DNA from: Saururus chinensis
Taxonomy: Eukaryota; Streptophyta; Magnoliopsida; Piperales; Saururaceae
NCBI GenBank assembly: GCA_035235625.1
Contig: CP141149.1
Span: forward strand, 1,645,001-1,709,000
Direction of reading: 5' to 3'
Length of the DNA: 64,000 nt
Shown here: piece after piece, positions 35,701 to 48,302 of the stretch
Layout of the letters: each line of letters opens with the position of its first letter
Numbering within the stretch: the first letter of the stretch is position 1
Program-made: the position numbers and the translations under genes
Notes under the pieces: generated by a model
Databases searched by the model: none
What the model was told of the DNA's origin: nothing
What the model saw: the letters and a program-made list of their open reading frames with translations, nothing else

Positions 35701-37420
35701 ACAACCGTCCACAATAGTTTTCTTTTAGAAACAACTTAACATGTAGTGTAAGGTACAATATATATGTTTCATATGGCTCATTAATACGTATTTTAGTGCT
35801 AGTTCTCAATATGAAATAGATTTTCAATTTGGACATTCATAAAATATAGAGCTGATCACTGTCTCATACCTATTTAGTAGACACTTTTATTATGTCAAAA
35901 TAAATTAAATTTTCTATATAAATAAGGTCTAGGTTTTAATGTGCTTCTTATGTAGTCACATTTAGTTCTTAATATCTCCACCGACACTGGATATGAACTA
36001 CATATAAATAACATAAATTGTGTCCACCAAATTTGGTGACTACATGTTTTAAATACTTGGTAGTTCAATGTAGGTCATGAACATATGATTGAAACCAACA
36101 ACTTACATTTACATTATGTGTTTACAAATATAGTTTAATGGAATTTGTCAAAATAGCATATTAACGTACTTGGCAAAAAACTTGAAAATTAGATAAAATT
36201 TTTATTGGCTATTGATGTAAAATATATTGTGACTTTTTTTATATACTTTTGAAGACTTGTCCGTAAAATTTCAAAGGATAATACAAAGTCTCTAATTTTC
36301 AAAACTTATTTTTTTTTGTTTACAATGTTGAAGGGTTCTCACTAGAAGAGTATACTGTATATATTTCAATGTTGGCATCTTCTTATATCATACATATGTT
36401 ATTATTAGATTTTTAGAAAATATATCTATTGATAACATCTGGAATTGTGGCAACTACTTTTGAAATGTGAATAAAACACTATGAGTATTTAGCTCATAAT
36501 TGTGTACATATCACATTATTATCTATATATATTTACCCAATTATGGTGCAAGTCGCCTCATGGATTTAGTCATGAGGATACATGTTTCTGTTCTTCAAGT
36601 CAAATTCGATAATCTAGAATGTCATAAAAAAAATGTATAGAACTGTCCAGTTCCTAATGGTTCTATTATGAATATGATACACCAATTTTGTTGCCGTTTA
36701 AATTTGTAAATGTTAACTGTGTCCATGGCATGAGAATATATCTAGCTTTATGTAAACTAAGGGATAATTAAAAAATATTACTTAAAAGAATTATATGTGC
36801 AATATAATTATATTATTAACATACTTATGCTACAAATTATACAAGTTGGGAATTATGTTATAAAATGTGGATGATATACGATGTCGAGCATCACCCAAAT
36901 CAATGCGCCACATCTATACACAATTGTTTTATGATTTAGATTGCATGATAGTAAATGGCTAATTGTGCATCATTAGGTAAGTTAGATCCATTTAATACTA
37001 TATATAATTTATATATAATTGCAAATATATACAAAGTAATATTGTTTCCCTTTAGGGATGACTTAATATGTAATGTAAGCCGCATTACACATGTTTCATA
37101 TAGTTGATTAACACATGTGTAAGTGTCGCGTCTCAATACGACATACAACTTGGTATAATACTTTCAATTTGGATTTTCATAAAATATAGGGCACATCACT
37201 GTGTCATACCTATTAGTTTGATACTTTTATTATGTCAAAAAAATAATAATTTTCTACATAAGTAAGGATCAAGGTTTTAAGCTAATTCTTATGCGGTCAT
37301 ATTTAAATCCTAGAATCACCATCGGAACTGGTCGTGAACTGCACATAAATAACATAAATTGTGGCCCTTCAATTTGGTGACCATGTGCTTTAAATCAATC
37401 ATAAATCATTCTTATTTGAT
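31640..37420. repeat. Tandem duplication of about 1.3 kb, split by an LTR element
   Basis: Unit 1 is about 31,640-32,767 plus 35,717-about 36,000. Unit 2 is about 36,000-37,420. Marker pairs are GAAGGGCTCTCGCTAGAAG (32,044) with GAAGGGTTCTCACTAGAAG (36,330), and GTCTAGTTCCTAAT (32,371) with GTCCAGTTCCTAAT (36,645). After subtracting the 2.95-kb inserted element the spacing is about 1.3 kb. Copies are clearly diverged, so the duplication is older than the LTR insertion. Unit 2 supplies the sequence of the empty insertion site (ATATTGTTTCCCTTTAG near 37,042). Confidence 0.7.
32768..35716 (+). mobile_element. Non-autonomous LTR retrotransposon (LARD-type), copy 2
   Basis: LTRs lie at 32,768-33,093 and 35,425-35,716. 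They are of the same family as the element at 23,085 (shared CCTTAGGTGCTTGTTAGTGAG, GTAAGGGCTATGCCCT, CAACCGTCCACAA). The 3' LTR is preceded by the shared purine tract (GGAAGCAGGGTGGAA). A degenerate target duplication is likely (GTTAA before, GTTTT after). The block at about 34,490-34,650 matches 24,150-24,420 of copy 1. The middle part (34,680-35,350) differs from copy 1, so the two copies carry different cargo between common ends. No gag-pol is visible. It is broken and more decayed than copy 1. Confidence 0.75.
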
Positions 37421-37783
37421 TTTAATTATCTTAATATATCATATAGATAAAGTTCTAACTAACATATCAGTAAATAGTATTACTTGATCAGAAACATTAA
37501 TTGGAACCCACATTATATTATTATCATGAGCCATGAACTATCTGTTCAATTTTAAGTGCATGTTAAAAATTAATTTTTTTAAAAAACATAAATGCAATAT
37601 TAAATTGAAAGATTTTAGCTCTATTGTTATATTTGACACCATATAAAAAACGTATCGTCTAGCTATTTTTATTCCGTATTTATGGCAATAAACTAAATGG
37701 AGAGTATATAGAAAGATTTCAAAAATGTTGATTTAAAGTAAATTAATAAAGATTCGTAAGTTACGAGATATAAATAAGGAAAA

Positions 37784-38017
37784 CTTATGGTTTGTCGGTT
37801 ACACAAAAAAATTTCTTAAAGCTCACATGATGATTTGGTTTCTTTAATTTAGGTAACTTCCCTTGAATTAATTTTCTTCTTGTCATTCTTATTACTTATA
37901 TGTGTAAATTTGTGTCTGTTTATGGAAAACAATATATATGCAATGTAATTTGAGTGCATTACATATATTAATTATATGCATTAGACTTGGAAAGTGACTA
38001 ATTAGTCCTTCAACGTG
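37784..38017 (+). repeat. Inverted repeat, left arm
   Basis: About 234 bp whose reverse complement recurs at 48,070-48,302. Matching phrases include CTTATGG(G/T)TTGTCGGTTAC, TTAGGTAACTTCCCTTGAAT and GGAAAGTGACTAATTAG. Arms look about 85% alike. The left arm ends about 290 bp before the Reina-like element. Confidence 0.85.
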
Positions 38018-38313
38018 ATAGATATAGATTTCTTGAGCATATGTCATTTAATCCATAAATATTAGTATATGCACATAGATAAAACCAAACTATAAAACCA
38101 TTGTTACACCTTATAACCCCTAATTCAACAAACAGTCCAGGATATGAATTTTGGTTGTCTCAAAATCTGTGTATTAAAAAATGTGGTATGTACATTGGTC
38201 TCATTATTTATTTTTTTATGTAATTAAAATTTTTTATTTTGAAGCTTGCCACAGTAGCTAGTTGATCTTTTATTCTATGTTTATCATTTAATTTTTTGCA
38301 TGAAGAATTTACT

Positions 38314-38644
38314 TGTTGTGCCCAGCATGGGCTTAATCGGTACACAAGAGTTCTACGCAGAGAAAGAGAAAGAAGTAGGAAGAAAGGGGAGAAAATAATT
38401 GGAATTTAATTAACATCCTAACCAAGGAGGGAGATCACCCATTATGGGGAGTCATGCCCTCCCACATTGGGAATCATGCCACTAGTGGGCCCGGCTCGCC
38501 CGTGGTCCACTAGTATACCCATTACAGTTCATAACAGAATACAAATAATAGTCAACTAGTAACATAAGGGAAACTAGCCTAAGAAACTGAAATAAAGTAC
38601 TAAAATAAAGGTAAATTCTGAACCAAGTGCACACGTGCACAACA
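38314..38644 (-). repeat. 3' LTR of the Reina-like element
   Basis: 331 bp, TG...CA ends, aligned along its whole length with 43,325-43,653. Confidence 0.9.
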
Positions 38645-41600
38645 CTCCACCATGCTTCCTCACACTCCTTGACCTCAAGGCGACCATGAGGGGTATCGAG
38701 ACATAAACTCATCCTCAGACAGCCAAGTAGCATCCTCAAGTGGCTACCCCTGCCAAGAAACTAAAACCTCTGTGATAATACTACAGGAGCAACGGACATG
38801 ATGCTTATCAAGCATCGCGGTAGGAACCGGTTCTGCAAAAACAACTGGACACATCAAAGGAGGTGGTGGAACATCAGTGGCCAAAGATGAGTTGCCAATG
38901 CAACGACACAGCCTGGATACATGAAAGACAGGGTGGACCAGCGACCCAGGCAGAAGAGTTAGGCGGTAAGCAACCGAACCAATGCGCTCCTCTATAGCAT
39001 ATGGCCCATGGAAATGGGGGGCGAGCTTGGAGTGCTCAGGCTGAAACAAGGAAACCTAGTGCTGAGGAAGAATAGAAACATAAACTAAGTTGCCCACTGT
39101 GAACTCTCTATTCGTGTGATGAGTATCATAGATCTACTTCATCCTGTTTTGAGCCGAAGACAAGTTATCCTTAAGCTGACGAAGAACCTCGTCCCATGTC
39201 TGAAGCATATAATCAACCTCAGCCATCGAGGAACGATGGGGAATATATGATAACACTGTCGTGGGCAGCCTCCCATATAATACCTCAAAAGGAGTAAAAC
39301 CGGCACGAGTGTGATAGGCGGTGTTATAAGACCACTCCACCCATGGAAGAAGCTGAAGCCAGTGGCATGGCTGAGACATGGTGAAACAGGGCAAGTATTG
39401 CTCCAAACATCGGTTCACCACCTCTATCTGACCATCCATCTGAGGGTGATACACGGTGCTCATGTGCAGAAAAGTGCCCTGTAAGGTGAAAAACTAATGC
39501 CAAAACTGAGAGATGAAAACCCAGTCGCAATCAGAAACAATAGTGTGAGGCATAGCGTGTAATTTGGCCACCTCCCGGACATAGAGTTCCGCGACTGACT
39601 TGGCGGTGTAGGGGTGTCCTAGAGCACAAAAATGAGCGTACTGGGACAGCATGTCAACTACCACCATAATGACCGACTTGCCCTGTACCATGGGTAAGGC
39701 CTCCACAAAATCCATGGAAACATCCTCCCATACCTTATCCGGAATATGTAATGGCTGAAGCAACCCCGCAAGAGACACCATGGTGGGCTTAGCTCTCTAA
39801 CAGTCACAAGCGGCCACATATGCAGTAACAGCCCGGCGAATGCCCTGCCACATGAAGCTCTGACTGACCCGCTTATACGTACGGAGGGCACCCTCATAAC
39901 CGGCCATAGGGGAGTCATGGAAATGGGAGATGATACGCCGTCACAGATCAGCAACCTCGGGAACCCATAAGCGGTCTTTCCAAAAGAGGAGGGCATCCTT
40001 CCATGCAAAGAAAGGCCGGGCCGTTGGGTCATTCTGAAGTGATGAAATCAGGGTGCGGGTCAAAATATCATCCTGGTATGCCTGTTTTAACTCATCAAAG
40101 AAGGGACAAGTCGGACTAGAAAGAGCCAAACACGAACCTGGAGCGGCCCGGCGAGAAAGGGCGTCGGCCACGGTGTTATCGGATCCCTTCTTGTACACCA
40201 CTTCATAATCATAACCAAGAAGCTTACTAACCCACCGCTGCTATGCTGGAGTGGACACCCGTTGTTCGAGGAAATACTTGAGGGGTTGGTGGTCAGTGCA
40301 AATCAAGAACCAGCGTCCCAGCAAATAAGGGCACCACTTGTCGACTGCAAGGACGATGGCTAGTATCTCTTTTTCGTATATAGACAAGGATAGTGAATGG
40401 CCACACAAAGCCTTGCTGAAGTAGGCAATGGGATGCTCTTCCTGGAGTAGCACCGCCCCTAAGCTTGTATCAAAAGCATCGGTCTCCACCACAAAGGGCC
40501 GGCTGAAGTTAGGGAGGATAAGATCAGGGGCAGACTCCATAGCCCACTTCAATGTGTCAAAGGCCTCCTGGGTAGCCTTAGGCCAGATGAAGGCCCCCTT
40601 CCGCAGCAGCTCAGTAAGGGGTTGAGCAATCTCACCATAGTGGGGGATGAATCGCTGATAGTAGCCAATAAAGCTGAGAAAGCCCTGAAGCGCTCGGACG
40701 CAAGCAGGGGACGGCCAGGATAGCATGGCGGTCACCTTAGAGGGGTTAGTAGCGACGCCATCACGAGAGATGATATGACCCAAATATTCCACTTGTGGGC
40801 TGCCAAACGAACACTTCGAACGTTTAAGAAACAAGGAATTATCTTTCAGAATAGCAAAGATAGACCTGAGATGCTCCAAAATGTTCCTCCCAGGACTTGT
40901 TGTAGACAAGGATATCATCAAAGAAAACCTAGATGAAGCGGCTGAGGAAAGGCTAGAAGAGATCATTCATTAGGCTCTGAAATGTAGAGGGGGCGTTCGT
41001 AAGGCCGAACAGTATGACAAGGAACTCGAAGTGGCCATCGTGAGTTCGGAAAGCCGCCTTGTGCACATCGGTGGGCTGCACCCGTATCTGATGGTAACCC
41101 GACCTGAGGTCGAGTTTGCTGAAGACAGTAGCGCCAGCTAGCTCATCAAGAAGCCCCTCCACCACTGGGAGAGGATATTTGTCCTTCACTGTGATAGCAT
41201 TTAAAGCCCGGTAATCAACACAGAAATGCCAAGTACCATCTTTCTTACAAACCAGCAACACCGGGGAAGAGAAGGAGCTCGTGCTCGGTTGAATGATACC
41301 AGAATGAAGCATGTCAGCCACAAGATGTTCTATTTCAGCCTTCTGAATGTACGAATAGTGGTATGGACGGACATTGGCTGGAGAAGCACCTGGAAGGATA
41401 GGGATAGAGTGATCATGTGACCGCACCGGAGGAAGGCCTTGCGGTTCAGCATAACGTCAAGGAGATCCTGTGGCAACTCATCTTGCATAACATCCACCGA
41501 TGTCTGCTGCTATAGGAGTAGCCCATGAGATGCAAACCAGAATAAGGACCCCGTCGATTGAGCAGAAAGGGGAGTGCTTGGCTGAGAGCCTTGGAGGCAC

Positions 41601-43324
41601 ACCCGCTACCTGTGAATTGCGAAATCCATCACCAGGTCCTTAAAGTTCCATAGCATGTCCCCAAGCTCTTGGAGCCACTGCACCCCTAACACCACGTCCG
41701 CCCCCTTTGTAGAAAGCAGAAAGAGGTCTGTCTCGAAGGTGTGTCCCTGAATGGAAAGCGCTGCCCCGGAACTCTGGAGGTGCTTGCCATCGCCAATCAA
41801 TACGTCAAAGGGTGTCGAGTCAGACACAAAGCAGCCTAGCTGCTGGGCAACTTTGTTGTTAATGAAGTTGTGAGTAGACCCACTGTCAATCAGAATAGCC
41901 ACCTGCTGTCACTTGAGATAACCCTGTACCCGCATTGTGCGCAGAGTGAATGCCCTCGAAAAGGCATGCACAGAAATCTCTGGCAGTGTGTCAGCATGGT
42001 ACGAAGAGTCAGGCCTGTCCGCCACCTCTGTCTCTTCATCGATCTCCTCCACTAAGAGACTGCCCTTGACGGAACAACGGTGCCCTGGAACATACTTCTC
42101 ATTGCAGTGAAAGCAAAGCCCTTTCGAACAACGTTCCTCCATTTGAGCCGGAGTGAGACGGCGGACAATCGGGCTGGCCTGAGGGGATGGTTGGCCAATG
42201 TGGCCAGCCACTAAGCTGCTAGCTGGGGTGGCAAGAGGGGAGGCAGTCACAACAACTAGAGGAAAAGGTCCTAGCCTGCCCCCATGCCTCTGTCTAACCA
42301 GTTTCTCTTCTTCGATGCGTGCATGATGCACGACATCCCGCATGCTGGAACAGGAAAAATGGTGCATCTCCTCAAAAATATCTAGTTTGAACCCTCTCTT
42401 GAACGTGCCCACCAAGGCTGCCACCGGCCAGTCAGGGAGGCGGTTGGCCACCTTCATGAACTTCATATAGTATGCTCATACGGTGGATGTCTGTCGCAAA
42501 GAGGAGAGCATTTCGTTGAAGTCTTGGAACTCATTTGGGCCGCACTGGATGCACAATTTGTCGGAGAAGGTGGTCCAAGTGGGGTAGCGCACCTCCTTCT
42601 CAAAGCTCTGAAACCATACCGAAGCATCCCCGTCTAGGTGGAAGGCCGCTATGCGCAGTCTTTCAGCCTCTGAATGTGTTCCCTGGTAGGCGAAAAACTT
42701 CTCCGCCTTGTACAACCATTCAACTAGGTCATCGTCCCCGTTATAACGTGGGAATTGTAGATGGGCCAAATGAGGTTCCGCCCCACCACGGGGTGCTCCA
42801 CGGGGCCCTAGGTACTCCTCCCAGTCATCTTCCATCTCTTGGAACAAGTTTCGGGGAGGCGGCACCATTGGGGCATTTTCTCGTACACCTAATGTGCCTC
42901 GCGAATCCTAGGCCCGGTGCCTCCCATCCATTGCCTGGTCGAAAGTGCCGAACTGCAGAGCATCTTGGGAAAAGTGCATATCGCAGTCTGCCTGTACCGG
43001 TATGTCAGAGCGGAGAAGTTCAGGAGCCTGGGACAGACCCCCCTTCTCCATGGATACTGGTGGCGGCTTGGACAGAAGGGGCGCTATGTGCTCTGCTTGA
43101 AGCTGGGCAACGACCAAGCCCAAAGCATCGATCTTGGCTACGCCCATGCTCAAAGCCCTGATCTCCGCCATGAGTTGTGCCATCGTAAGCTTGCCACTGG
43201 AATCAGGTGCTGTTTTTGGGCTGTTCGCAAAGGCGAGAGCCCCCTTCTCGGGTTGAATTTTTGGGGCCTCGGCAGCTTGTTTGCCTCAAGCCATGGCCGG
43301 GGATCATAAAAGCTCTAATACCAA

Positions 43325-43653
43325 TGTTGTGCCCAGCGTGGGCACAATCAGTACACAGGAGTTCTACGCAGAGAAAGGGAAAGAAGTAGGGAGAGGGGAG
43401 AAAATAACTGGAATTCAATTAGCATCCTAACCAAGGAGGGAGACGACCCTTTATGGGGAGTTGCGCCCTCCCACATTGGGAATTGTGCCACTAGTGGGCC
43501 CGGCTCGCCCGTGGTCCACTAGTGTACCCATTACAGTTCATAACAGAATACAAATAACAGTCAACTACTAACATAAGGGAAACTAGCCTAAGGAACGTAA
43601 ATACAGTACTGAAATAAAGGTAAGTACTGAACCAAGTGCACACGTGCACAACA
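43325..43653 (-). repeat. 5' LTR of the Reina-like element
   Basis: 329 bp, TG...CA ends, next to the Met-tRNA-type primer site on its internal side. Confidence 0.9.
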
Positions 43654-43658
43654 TTACT

Positions 43659-45814
43659 TATATCAAGTTTTTAGGTCATTCATGCACTGTCTTTTTTTTA
43701 CACATATATGTTCTTTCTATACCAAATTATGTGATCCACATTTTTGTTTTATAGTATTAGTTCTTTTCATAATTGCATTCTGAGACCCCTAAATACAATA
43801 TAAAATGAATTGTAGATCTGGCTATTCTCATTCCAGCTATAGTTTTGTATTACTTACAGCTACATGATCAAAGGGACTGAAGTTTCCAAAAAATTTGAAG
43901 AATCATAGGTATTTCATAAGTAGAGATTCAAATTGGATTGTAAATTCCAAAATGTCTAGAGATGGGAGATATAAAATAAAACATGTTACATTAGTGCACT
44001 ACAAACAATGATACCTAATCACATGTTTAATTAAAACATCATAAGTCCGGGTTTCCAGGCTACACCAAACTATTTTTTATTAGGAGGAATTCATACATCC
44101 AATAATGAGTACATAATATGTGTGGTATACTAACATGTTATGTTGTTTTGCATGTGATAAAATCTAATTGAAGTCAAGGCATATATGATACAAACTACTA
44201 AATTATTTTTACATAAATAACATCATACAACCTTGTACGTAAAAGTGGCCAATGTTCAAGCCACTTCACATACAAAGGTGTTAGCTTGCTAAAATGAAAT
44301 GATAGCATGATATCTTCATCCATTTATGTTTCAATAATAGCATGATTCTTTAATGAATAAATTCTAATATAGGAGAAGTAGATATTGAGTGGTCAAAGTT
44401 TAGATGTTTCATCTAGAAACCAAAAAGGGATTATTGTTATAAGAACCACATATCTAAATATTCATATTGATTTTCTATTTCATAAATGATTCTCCATGTT
44501 TTTTTATTAATATGTTTCACGCTTGATTCTATTTTACTTTGGCTATATCACGTTTTCTTCTTGTATACTTAGAATATATAATGCTCTAAATAGTAAGTTG
44601 TTAGGGATTGCAAACATGTAGGGCAATATTTTGCACAGGCCACTTTGTGTGTTTTCGAGGATTGACCATCCCGAAAAAACTATTTTATGCAATATTCTAT
44701 ATGTCTATATATTCAATAATGCATAATTTTTAACCGTGTTGTTCTATTAGCTTACACAAAATAATATACTAACCATTTAGACACAACCATTTGGTGTATG
44801 CTCCCTTAATTATGTATTAAGGAGTTGACCAAACAGGCAAACAATAAACTTTTTTCTCATTATTAAATGCCTTAATGGTTGATTATATGTTCTTGGTTTT
44901 TAAATTCCCTATATCTGAGGTTGTTTTATGGTTGTAGTATTAATGTTGAACTTCAATATAGATTTTATGATATTAAATTAAAACATTTCTAGCAACACAA
45001 TTAGTTATTTTTCATTTCTTTTTGTTGAAAACAATTGAATTCAAAACTTAGAAATAATCAATTGCAATTAGTACACCCAAAGGCTAAGGTATGGTCTGAA
45101 AGCTATAGCACCATGAAATAATGAGTATATAGCATGTTTAGTTTTTTCTAATATCATAGTTTCTCGTTTGTTTATATCATATTTTTTTCCAATATCATGC
45201 CCTACATTAAGCTCAATCTGGTTAATGAATAGGAGATTACTCATGCTAATTATTCTATTTTCTACCAAGCAAAGAGTTTGTTTCTCTTGTCATAAATATT
45301 AAAATGTTTAATTTTGTTGTGAGGTAAAGCTATACTGGTCTGACCCATTCAATTTGGTTCTCTTTTCCCTTAGAGTCAAATTATTATTTCATATGTCAAT
45401 GAGAAATCAATTCAATATTAAATCTTATTTTTAATCTGAACGCTTCTAAGGAAATTGTAAATAATGGTGAATTGGAGACTATTTTAACATTAAAGCTATA
45501 TCTTTCTACCATTTTTTTATTTAACATTAGCACTTTCGTATTCAGTATCCAATTGGTAAAGACACATTATTTGATTAGCATTTTTTGATTCATTTTTAGT
45601 TCATTTTTTTTATTTTAGCCATTACTAATTTATATATAAAGTTCATTGATAGGCTAGTCCACATGGATATATTTTTCGTTTCTTAACATATATATGTTGT
45701 GCCTGAATTGGTGTAGTGTATTGAGGTTGTTCTAATATTTTAGTTGCGGGTTTAGTGGTTCACTTGTACTATGTCATTTTCATGATGTAAGCTGACTTCG
45801 TCTCTCTTTTTTAG
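43659..45814. other. AT-rich non-coding sequence upstream of F-box gene 2
   Basis: No coding domain seen. A TATATATAAAG box near 45,635 and a splice acceptor TTTTTTAG ending at about 45,814 mirror the promoter and 5' UTR intron layout of F-box gene 1. Confidence 0.45.
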
Positions 45815-45821
45815 GTTATTA

Positions 45822-47000
45822 TGGATTGAATTATGTTGTTTTTGGAACAAGCTCAATCTGGAAATTACTTTCCCACCCTGTCTTTGTTGGAAACACTTAC
45901 TCTTTAGATTATGTTGAAAGCAGCAGGGTTTGATTTTGAGCATTGTAAGATGGTCTGTAAAGGTTGGAGGCGTGCTATGAGCACTTCCAAATTTATTGTT
46001 GAGTGGTGTTCCACAAACCATCAAACATATGGTTATTTTCTTCAATGGTTAGCACATATGCAGGTTGCTCAAAGTTACCTTCCATTTCATCCATCACTTG
46101 CACTAGATGCTGATCTAGAATTCTTGTTTCCTGAAGAGATGATTTATTTGGCAACCTCTCTTGGTGGGCTGGTTCTATGTAAAAATGATGCTCAACGCAC
46201 AGATAGATACTATCTGAGTCTCCAACCATTATTCGGCCAATGGTTGGAGACTGGGTTCTTATTCCATGTCCTAGATTGAGGTATATGTCACTGGCATATG
46301 CTATTCTTGAAAATTGTATGAATGGCCGCCATTATAAGATATTTTGATTATGTTTGTCTGACAAGCATGACAATTACCTTATCGAAGTATTTAGTTCTGA
46401 GACTTGGAAATGGAAGCATATTGGTGAATCAAATATAGGGAATTTCTCTTCAATTGGCTCAGAACCACCCATATGTGTTGATAAGTATGTGCACTTACTT
46501 ATAGATTCTACAATGTTTTTTGTTTTTTATATGGACACTTGTGCTTGTGGTTATATTAAACTGCCTACCATTATCAAAAAACATGATGCAGATCAAATGG
46601 TTTTAGCAAGCTGTGAGGGGCGTCTTGATCTTGTCTCCCTTATTGGAGGGATCATGAATGTTTATACATTGGATTGCCAGGTAAAAGCAGTTTGGTCCCA
46701 AGTTTTGAGTTTTCCTATATTAGATTTAGTTCCCAAGAATGTTGAAGTAATTAGTGTTTTATACCACTCATTTGATGTATTTGTCATGCTTACAAAAAAG
46801 AGGTTTTCTTTTGCGATGTAATTAATAGAAGCATTACAACTGTCAAACTGGCGTATTCTTTTCGTGAACCTGGAATTATGCTTTTCATGAGTGATCATGG
46901 CATTGATCCAATTCCTCATAGCGGTGAAGAACCAACAAGCTAGGCAAATGGATTGTTGAAAATCGAGTTCTAATTCGTCTCCTAGATGATGAGTAGATTT
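45822..47000 (+). pseudogene. F-box-family gene 2, degenerate
   Basis: A relative of the gene at 29,907. The first open part (45,911-46,276) carries the end of an F-box-like segment (FDFEHCKMVCKGWRRAMSTS) and then YGYFLQWLAHMQ and LATSLGGLVLCKND. A second open part (46,354-46,818) has LIEVFSSETWKWKHIGESN, IKLPTIIKKHDADQMVLASC and GRLDLVSLIGGIMNVYTLD, the same block order as in gene 1. The N-terminal LPxDL part of the F-box is not recognisable, and a stop lies shortly after the first ATG (45,822). The two open parts are separated by stops, and the 3' part decays. I judge it a pseudogene of an SCF substrate-receptor-type protein. It is on the same strand as, and about 16 kb from, gene 1. Confidence 0.6.
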
Positions 47001-48069
47001 GAAATTTGTGTGGTGGCCCAATTTTTTTACAACTTTTGATGCGTATTTCTTTTGTTTCCAGAACATGTGTTCCTTTTTTTATATATATTGACTACTGGGT
47101 AAGTAGTCTGTATTTAACTTGTGCTAAAAGTGATTGGTATAATATATGATGCTCTCTTATTAATTTTATTGTTTACATATGTATCTAATTATGCAAGCTA
47201 TTGCCCATGTAATAAAAGAAATTGATTTATCGTATCCCCATTCTAGGCTATGTTCGTATGTGCTATAGTTTCTAACTAATAGTAGTTTTAATTTTTGTCA
47301 TAAAAATTATTAGAATATTATAATTTGCATTTATTATATATTATGTTCATTTTTTAATGTATCAAATTATGTGAGTTTTTCCAGTATTTGACAAAAGAAA
47401 ATGCTTTGTTATGGTCTTGATTTACACCATGCACAAATGTTATATCTTTGAACTTATAATAGATTTACCTAACTTATTTCATAGTTTATATACATATCTA
47501 AGAATACAAATGTATAGTATAATATATATTAATAATATAAATTAAAAAACAAAATGTAAGGTGAGGAATTAAGAGTACATTTATCTTTTCTTTTGATAAT
47601 TTGTGAAGTTTCAAATGATGGTTTCAAGTATGGAATGCAAAATATCAATTAATAAATTAATGTATTGACCCATATGAACATTCATTATCTATGGGAAAAA
47701 CATTGTTGTAGTTGAGTTCATTATAATGAATGCGTGTCTTTTTTTTAGATTAGTCTTTTTTTTTCGAGCCAATCATCTCTTGTTAAGAACTTTAATGTTT
47801 AAAATAGATCCAAACGGTAATCTATTAAAGCTACTATGAATAACAATAGTTAATCATATCTTCAAAACTAACTTCGTAATACTCTCCTTTAAGAACTCGT
47901 TAATCTACTTAATTGATGGCATAATTTTGAAATGTATATGTGAGACTTGATGCACCAAGGACAAGGAGACACATGAATTGGTTAAACATTTCCAAATCCA
48001 TTGAAATTTATAGTCGATTCTTTCTCATTCACTAAATAGTTCAAAAAACATATGTCATGCCTAATTAAT
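47001..48069. other. AT-rich non-coding sequence
   Basis: No gene, RNA or repeat recognised apart from the inverted-repeat arm that follows. Confidence 0.5.
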
Positions 48070-48302
48070 AACGTTGAAGGCCTAATTAGTCACTTTCCAA
48101 ATCTAATACATATAATTAATAGATGTAACGCACTCAAATTACATATAATATATATTGTATTCCTTAAATAGTCACAAATTTATATATATAAATAATAAGA
48201 ACGACAAGAAGAAAATTAATTCAAGGGAAGTTACCTAAATTAAAGTAACCAAATCATTAGGTGAGCTTTAATCAAATTTTTTGTGTAACCGACAACCCAT
48301 AA
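48070..48302 (-). repeat. Inverted repeat, right arm
   Basis: Reverse complement of 37,784-38,017 with moderate divergence. The arms enclose about 10 kb holding the Reina-like element and F-box gene 2. Confidence 0.85.

Larger units (their letters stand above)
38314..43653 (-). mobile_element. Ty3/gypsy chromovirus, Reina-like, near full length
   Basis: Two LTRs (38,314-38,644 and 43,325-43,653; TGTTGTGCCCAGC...TGCACAACA) flank an internal region with a perfect TTACT target duplication (38,309-38,313 and 43,654-43,658). On the minus strand the 5' LTR is the right one. The primer site TTGGTATTAGAGC (Met tRNA type) is at about 43,312-43,324. Parts in minus-strand order are: gag (about 43,290-42,080, zinc knuckle near 42,110), protease with DSGSTHNFI (about 41,900), reverse transcriptase (41,430-40,950), RNase H (about 40,560-40,240), integrase (40,200-39,130) and a C-terminal tail (39,050-38,745). 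The compact 5.3 kb size and 330-bp LTRs suggest the Reina clade. It is broken, with several breaks in the coding region. The LTRs differ at roughly twenty or more positions by eye, so it is not young. Confidence 0.9.

Noticed and set aside
38628-38644. GTGCACACGTGCAC near CTCC as a second Helitron 3' end
   Set aside because: It is the LTR terminus of the Reina-like element, repeated identically at its other LTR.
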